NCBI RefSeq assembly: GCF_000614975.1 | Contig: NZ_BALM01000026.1 | Span: forward strand, 1 to 59,823 | Source of the DNA: Shewanella marina JCM 15074 | GTDB lineage: Bacteria > Pseudomonadota > Gammaproteobacteria > Enterobacterales > Shewanellaceae | Reading direction: 5' to 3' | Length of the DNA: 59,823 nucleotides | Part shown: positions 56,371-59,823 of the stretch, piece after piece | How the letters are laid out: every line of letters starts with the position of its first letter | How positions within the stretch are numbered: position 1 is the first letter of the stretch | The notes under the pieces: generated by a model | Told to the model about the DNA's origin: nothing | The model's database searches: none | What the model saw: the letters and a program-made list of their open reading frames with translations, nothing else | Program-made: the position numbers and the translations under genes

Positions 56371-56593
56371 CCCGATGATTAGTCATGTGTCGATTAATGC
56401 CTGTTTACGTGATGAAGCTAACCGCGCCATTGTCGCGCTGAACAGTGGCTTGATATTGCCCGTAGTAGCCGAGTCTATCTTTGAAGCGTTAATTGGCATT
56501 GCCGAGCAATTACAGTTACCTATTCGTCAGCGTTTACATGTGCGCCTTGTGGCGATTCGCAATCATATTGAAGTCAGTGGGGTGTTGTTATGA
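56357..56593 (+). CDS. Small phage early protein, unknown
   Basis: 78 residues from the ATG at 56357, preceded by AGGAGGGG; overlaps the previous gene by 14 bases and the next by 4. Mostly helical (RDEANRAIVALNSGLILPV, IFEALIGIAEQLQLPIRQRL). Tight packing supports it as a real gene of the operon. Confidence 0.65.
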   Translation: MQSISPMISHVSINACLRDEANRAIVALNSGLILPVVAESIFEALIGIAEQLQLPIRQRLHVRLVAIRNHIEVSGVLL

Positions 56594-56796
56594 TGGATTA
56601 CCTCACCGTTGAGCAATTAAACGCAGATGCTCAACCTTATATGGCGCCGTTTTATGCGCACCAATGTCGATTGTGGTTGTTTATTGCTAAAACACGGTTA
56701 CGTCATGGGGCGATAGTTGATGCCCTGAATGCTTACAGTATTAGTGCCACCTATGCCGAGCTTGCCATGCGCATGCAAGGAGCCCGCTATGGATGA
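56590..56796 (+). CDS. Small phage early protein, unknown
   Basis: 68 residues; ATG overlaps the preceding TGA. Contains HQCRLWLFIAKTRLRHGAIVDALNAY, read as two amphipathic helices. No known family. Confidence 0.6.
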   Translation: MMDYLTVEQLNADAQPYMAPFYAHQCRLWLFIAKTRLRHGAIVDALNAYSISATYAELAMRMQGARYG

Positions 56797-56974
56797 TAAC
56801 CCATCATCGTTTAATCGTTATCCTTTTGGGGATGGCGCACCCTCTCTGAATGCTCGCCCACCATGTGCGGATGAGCGTATGCAATGCCAGCGACGCCGCC
56901 GCATTGAAGATATTGAACAAGCGCAAGCATTAGGGTTATCAGTCAGTGAGTATTTGGAGGATGTATGCAATTAA
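56789..56974 (+). CDS. Small phage early protein, unknown
   Basis: 61 residues from the ATG at 56789 with AGGAG upstream; overlaps both neighbours. A short Pro-rich start leads into a basic, then acidic helix (CQRRRRIEDIEQAQALGLSV). No known family. Confidence 0.6.
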   Translation: MDDNPSSFNRYPFGDGAPSLNARPPCADERMQCQRRRRIEDIEQAQALGLSVSEYLEDVCN

Positions 56975-57228
56975 ACGTACCCCATCAATGTGAAATTAAT
57001 GTGTTGTGCGAAGTGGAGTGCAGACACTGTTTTGTGACTTACCAAATACCTGCAGATATTCATTTTAATCTGAATGATATTCAGCAGCGGCTACGCGATG
57101 CAGGCTGGGTGAGTTATGAAACTGAATATGAAATTGTGTCAGCCGCTTGCCCCTGTTGCCTTGAACAAGTGCAGCGTGAACAAGCGCTAGAACTGTCATT
57201 TGAAGAAACACACAACATGCCACTGTAG
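56965..57228 (+). CDS. Small Cys-rich, probable zinc-binding phage protein
   Basis: 87 residues; GGAGG precedes the ATG. CRHC (about 19-22) and CPCC (about 61-64) with other Cys around them suggest a zinc ribbon. Its TAG overlaps the GTG start of gene A by one base, hence coupled translation. Confidence 0.65.
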   Translation: MQLNVPHQCEINVLCEVECRHCFVTYQIPADIHFNLNDIQQRLRDAGWVSYETEYEIVSAACPCCLEQVQREQALELSFEETHNMPL

Positions 57229-59411
57229 TGGAAATATGCCAGCAAGCCGAGGTTGATACCTCGGCTATTTTTGTTTCATACGCAGCTAAAGCTGATTTAC
57301 GTTGGGCATACAAACAACTTGAACAAGTGCCAGATGATGTGGCGGTTAACTTATTTAAGGAGTATGCAAGGCGGCATCGACAGCGGGCGCGTTCTGCCAA
57401 TATTTGGTTGCGTCGACGTGTGGCTGCTATGCAGTCAATGTTGCATCAATTCCCTTTGCCATTATGGCACCTCCAAACTGAAATCAGACGTACAGCCATT
57501 GCAACCGAATGGGCTGACCGCTGCGCCAGTGTATTGCATCAAATGACGGAATTTGGCCAGACTCAAGTAGATGCTGTTGTGTTGCTGCGAGCCGTTAAAG
57601 TACCGGCAGACCAATGGGGATTTGAACCCGTGATGCCTTGTTTATATGACTACGAACAACGTAAACAAACGGGTGAGTTTGAACAAGATAATGGATTTTA
57701 TGATTTAGTGGCGGGGGCGATTGCTCGCTTGGTGGATGAGCAATGGTGGCGGCGCCAATTAGAAAAGTGTTGGTTACGTTACCAAGAACATGCCGCCATT
57801 ATCACCGGCAAAGTGAGGCGGGGTGTGTCTGCTTATGTGTCACGCCATTGTTTAGCCGAGTTCAAACAAAAACAAGCTGCGGCGCAAGCCTGGTTAAACA
57901 GTATGTACGCGGTGAATGAAGATGAGTCGTTAGAGATTTTGTTGGCTGATGCCGTGGCCAGTTCAATGTCGAATCCCACCAACCGCCGCGCTGAGCTAAT
58001 GGTGAGGTTGCGTGGATTTGAAGAGCTTGCTGATGATATGGGCTATTGCGCTGAGTTTTATACATGGACGGCACCGAGTCGTTATCACTCATGGCGCAAT
58101 ACCAAACAAGGCAAATGTGTGGCTAACAATAAATATGAAGGGGCAAGCCCACGGGATACCCAAGCTTATTTACGGCAACAATGGGCCAAAGCGCGAGCCA
58201 AACTTGCCCGTGAGGGGATTGAATATTTTGGTTTTCGGGTAGCAGAGCCTCATCACGATGGCACGCCCCATTGGCATTTATTGCTGTTTATTCACCCGAA
58301 GCAGTTGCGGCATGCGCGTAGCATTATGCGCCGTTATGCACTTGAGCATGATAAACATGAACTCGCGATGCCACGCCGTAAGCGGCCGATGAATCATCGC
58401 GGTTATCGAGCTCGATTTGATTTTAAGATTATTGATCCTGAGCAGAGTGCCACGGGTTATTTAGCCAAATACATTGCTAAAAATGTGGATGGTGAAGGGG
58501 TTAGTACCGACTACGAGGCTGAAAGCAGTGGTAAACATGGGGCTGAGGGCGTGTTGGCTTGGGCATCCATGTGGGGCATTCGCCAGTTCCAACAAATAGG
58601 TGGCCCACCCGTGACGGTATGGCGAGAGCTGCGGCGATTGAGTGAGCCTGTGAATGATTCAGCCATTATTGAACAAGTACGGCGAGCGGCAGATAGCAGT
58701 AATTGGCGTGGCTATGTGATGGCCATGGGCGGCGCTTGTTGTAAACGGGCAGACAGACCGGTGCAACTTGCCAAGCAAATGGACTCGACTAACAGTTATG
58801 GCGAAATCATGGGCCGAGTGAAAGGGGTGTTTGCTGATACTCAAACTATATTAACGCGGCGCGATGGCTGGACGATTAGCAAATTCGGTTTAGCGGGGGC
58901 TTTTGATTTTAAAAGCAGCGACAGCTGCGCACCTTGGAGTACTGACAATAACTGTACGCACTTGATGAAATTGCCCATTAATGATGCCAAATTCAGGCAA
59001 ACCCAGCAGCATTTGCAGTTAGATGAGATGGATTTATTCTGTTTACGCGCTGGCGCCGTATTACAAGAAGGAAAACAGCAGCTGCGGCTACGCAGTGATC
59101 CGGTATTAGGGCCCCAATTATTGATTAATCGTGTTGAGCCGCCAGGGTGGCAAGCAGTGGAACGCGCCATTGAAGATGAATTAGCGCAGCAACAGCAATT
59201 GCGTGAGCAGCAAATACGGCAAAGTGCATGGCAAGTTTATCTTGATGGTGCTGATGTGTTGCAGTGGTGGCAATCATTTAGCTCTAATGAGCAGTCCACC
59301 GCGTTGGAACAACTTAAAGATGTGTTAGCGCTTGTGAAACAAGAGCGCTTTGAATTGCAGCAGTTAGAAATCAGGCGCCAGTTTAAGCGCCATGGCACTG
59401 TCAAAAATTAA
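57228..59411 (+). CDS. P2-type replication initiator A (HUH endonuclease)
   Basis: 727 residues, near the 761 of P2 A. Phage_GPA family. The HUH motif is HWH at 348-350 in GTPHWHLLLFIHP, and the paired catalytic tyrosines are Tyr411 and Tyr415 in GYLAKYIAKN. It nicks one strand at the phage origin and starts rolling-circle replication; in P2 the nick site lies inside gene A itself. The GTG start is chosen because it overlaps the previous stop and no better ATG precedes the conserved region. The last part is Gln-rich. Confidence 0.93.
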   Translation: MEICQQAEVDTSAIFVSYAAKADLRWAYKQLEQVPDDVAVNLFKEYARRHRQRARSANIWLRRRVAAMQSMLHQFPLPLWHLQTEIRRTAIATEWADRCASVLHQMTEFGQTQVDAVVLLRAVKVPADQWGFEPVMPCLYDYEQRKQTGEFEQDNGFYDLVAGAIARLVDEQWWRRQLEKCWLRYQEHAAIITGKVRRGVSAYVSRHCLAEFKQKQAAAQAWLNSMYAVNEDESLEILLADAVASSMSNPTNRRAELMVRLRGFEELADDMGYCAEFYTWTAPSRYHSWRNTKQGKCVANNKYEGASPRDTQAYLRQQWAKARAKLAREGIEYFGFRVAEPHHDGTPHWHLLLFIHPKQLRHARSIMRRYALEHDKHELAMPRRKRPMNHRGYRARFDFKIIDPEQSATGYLAKYIAKNVDGEGVSTDYEAESSGKHGAEGVLAWASMWGIRQFQQIGGPPVTVWRELRRLSEPVNDSAIIEQVRRAADSSNWRGYVMAMGGACCKRADRPVQLAKQMDSTNSYGEIMGRVKGVFADTQTILTRRDGWTISKFGLAGAFDFKSSDSCAPWSTDNNCTHLMKLPINDAKFRQTQQHLQLDEMDLFCLRAGAVLQEGKQQLRLRSDPVLGPQLLINRVEPPGWQAVERAIEDELAQQQQLREQQIRQSAWQVYLDGADVLQWWQSFSSNEQSTALEQLKDVLALVKQERFELQQLEIRRQFKRHGTVKN

Positions 59412-59649
59412 GTTCTTGTTGCAGTTGTTTGCGCTGGGCGGGGCTGAGTGCTTTAGCTAATTCGCTCACCAAAGCTGTTGTAGTTTTGGCTGATGGACTG
59501 AGTGTGTGTGAAAAGGTGAGGTTGGCGACAAAGGTGTGACCACATTCAGGTTCAGTGCATGAACAATATAAATCGGCATAACCTAAACTGAGGCGATTAC
59601 TCTTATTGATATGGGCTCTATTTCCGCAGACTGTACAGAATACTCGCAT
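59401..59649 (-). CDS. ogr: Ogr/Delta family late-gene activator
   Basis: 82 residues with a zinc finger: Cys5, Cys8, Cys29 and Cys36 (FCTVCGN, LYCSC, EPECGHTF), the Ogr/Delta ligand layout. The C-terminal helix is Lys/Gln-rich. It activates P2-type late promoters at TGT-N12-ACA sites through RNA polymerase alpha. Converges on gene A with an 11-base overlap. Confidence 0.9.
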   Translation of the reverse strand: MRVFCTVCGNRAHINKSNRLSLGYADLYCSCTEPECGHTFVANLTFSHTLSPSAKTTTALVSELAKALSPAQRKQLQQELNF

Positions 59650-59745
59650 GGCGTTTCTCCCATCAGATGACCTTTATTATTATAAGCTAAAGTACTGTTT
59701 TTATAAACAGGTATCAAAGTGTAACGAATAGGCTTTTCATATCGT

Positions 59746-59763
59746 TGTGTTGTAACTGTCACA
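59746..59763. promoter_or_regulatory. Candidate Ogr/Delta binding site of a late promoter
   Basis: TGT at 59746-59748, 12 bases, ACA at 59761-59763, with outer T and A extending the dyad (TTGT...ACAA). P2 late promoters have such a site centred about 55 bp before the start; AT-rich sequence with TATATAAAA follows at about 59786-59795. It would serve plus-strand late genes beyond the window. Confidence 0.5.
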
Positions 59764-59823
59764 AATGGTGATAGATATAAATAATATATAAAAATAATTT
59801 TATATATTTTAGTTATATGAATA

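Larger units (their letters stand above)
47068..59823. mobile_element. P2/186-like prophage and genomic island at ssrA (right end outside window)
   Basis: Left limit: the ssrA 3'-end fragments at 47068-47456. Contents: cargo genes (47.5-52.2 kb), then int, FRG gene, cI, Cox/Apl-like, cII, five small genes, replication gene A, ogr. The order cI-int on the minus strand and cII-A on the plus strand is the 186/P2 early arrangement. Head, tail and lysis genes and the right end must lie beyond the window. Intact ssrA, read on the minus strand, is expected at the right junction. Confidence 0.85.

Overview
The window looks like a chromosomal piece of a moderately AT-rich gammaproteobacterium, most probably Shewanella. 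The best markers are a soluble tetrahaem flavocytochrome c fumarate reductase (FccA type), a Tat-exported S/N-oxide reductase, an ExeM-type extracellular nuclease with a GlyGly-CTERM tail, and the general gene style. The species cannot be fixed from the sequence alone.

Layout. 1-13.6 kb: two very large repeat-built envelope proteins, a GEVED-repeat giant (5' end outside the window) and a lipoprotein with about 17 bacterial Ig-like repeats. 13.6-15.3 kb: an acetyltransferase, a 260-bp MITE-like repeat and a DedA membrane protein. 15.3-17.96 kb: an arsenate detoxification operon arsR-gapdh-arsJ with an operator. 18-19.1 kb: a haemerythrin-GGDEF diguanylate cyclase. 19.3-26.9 kb: an acid-stress lysine decarboxylase module, cadC-lysS-cadA-cadB, with a CRP-like palindrome and a structured cadB leader. 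27-31.2 kb: a membrane CDGSH iron-sulfur protein, a small lipoprotein, an acetyltransferase gene cut in two by a second MITE copy, a beta-propeller protein and a cytochrome b561. 31.2-37.2 kb: anaerobic respiration (FccA, its LysR neighbour, a TorA/DorA-type molybdoenzyme and a TorC-tail-like monohaem cytochrome). 37.4-43.9 kb: a LysR regulator divergent from a five-gene operon (KamA-like radical SAM enzyme, two PcaIJ-like CoA-transferase subunits, a class III aminotransferase, a PcaF-like thiolase). 44.2-47 kb: an extracellular nuclease and a small lipoprotein.

From about 47.07 kb to the right edge the window is an integrated element. It opens with three pieces of the 3' end of ssrA (tmRNA), which mark successive integrations; intact ssrA is expected beyond the right edge. 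Then come probable defence or cargo genes (HNH with a PUA-like N-terminus, AbiJ-like, a two-helix membrane protein), and the early region of a P2/186-like prophage: integrase, an FRG-domain gene inserted between cI and int, cI, a Cox/Apl-like gene, cII, small replication-region genes, the HUH replication protein A and an Ogr/Delta activator.

The most interesting proposal is the 38.4-43.9 kb operon. Read in order, its enzymes make a complete route from an alpha-amino acid to a beta-amino acid, a 3-oxoacid, a 3-oxoacyl-CoA and finally acetyl-CoA plus an acyl-CoA. The resemblance of the last three proteins to PcaI, PcaJ and PcaF suggests 3-oxoadipate as the intermediate, and so 2-aminoadipate as a candidate substrate. 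This is inference.

Five otherwise intact genes (Ig-repeat lipoprotein, TorC-like cytochrome, nuclease, small lipoprotein, integrase) each lack exactly one base, at least three of them in or next to a short homopolymer. This looks more like indel errors in the assembly than five independent gene deaths.
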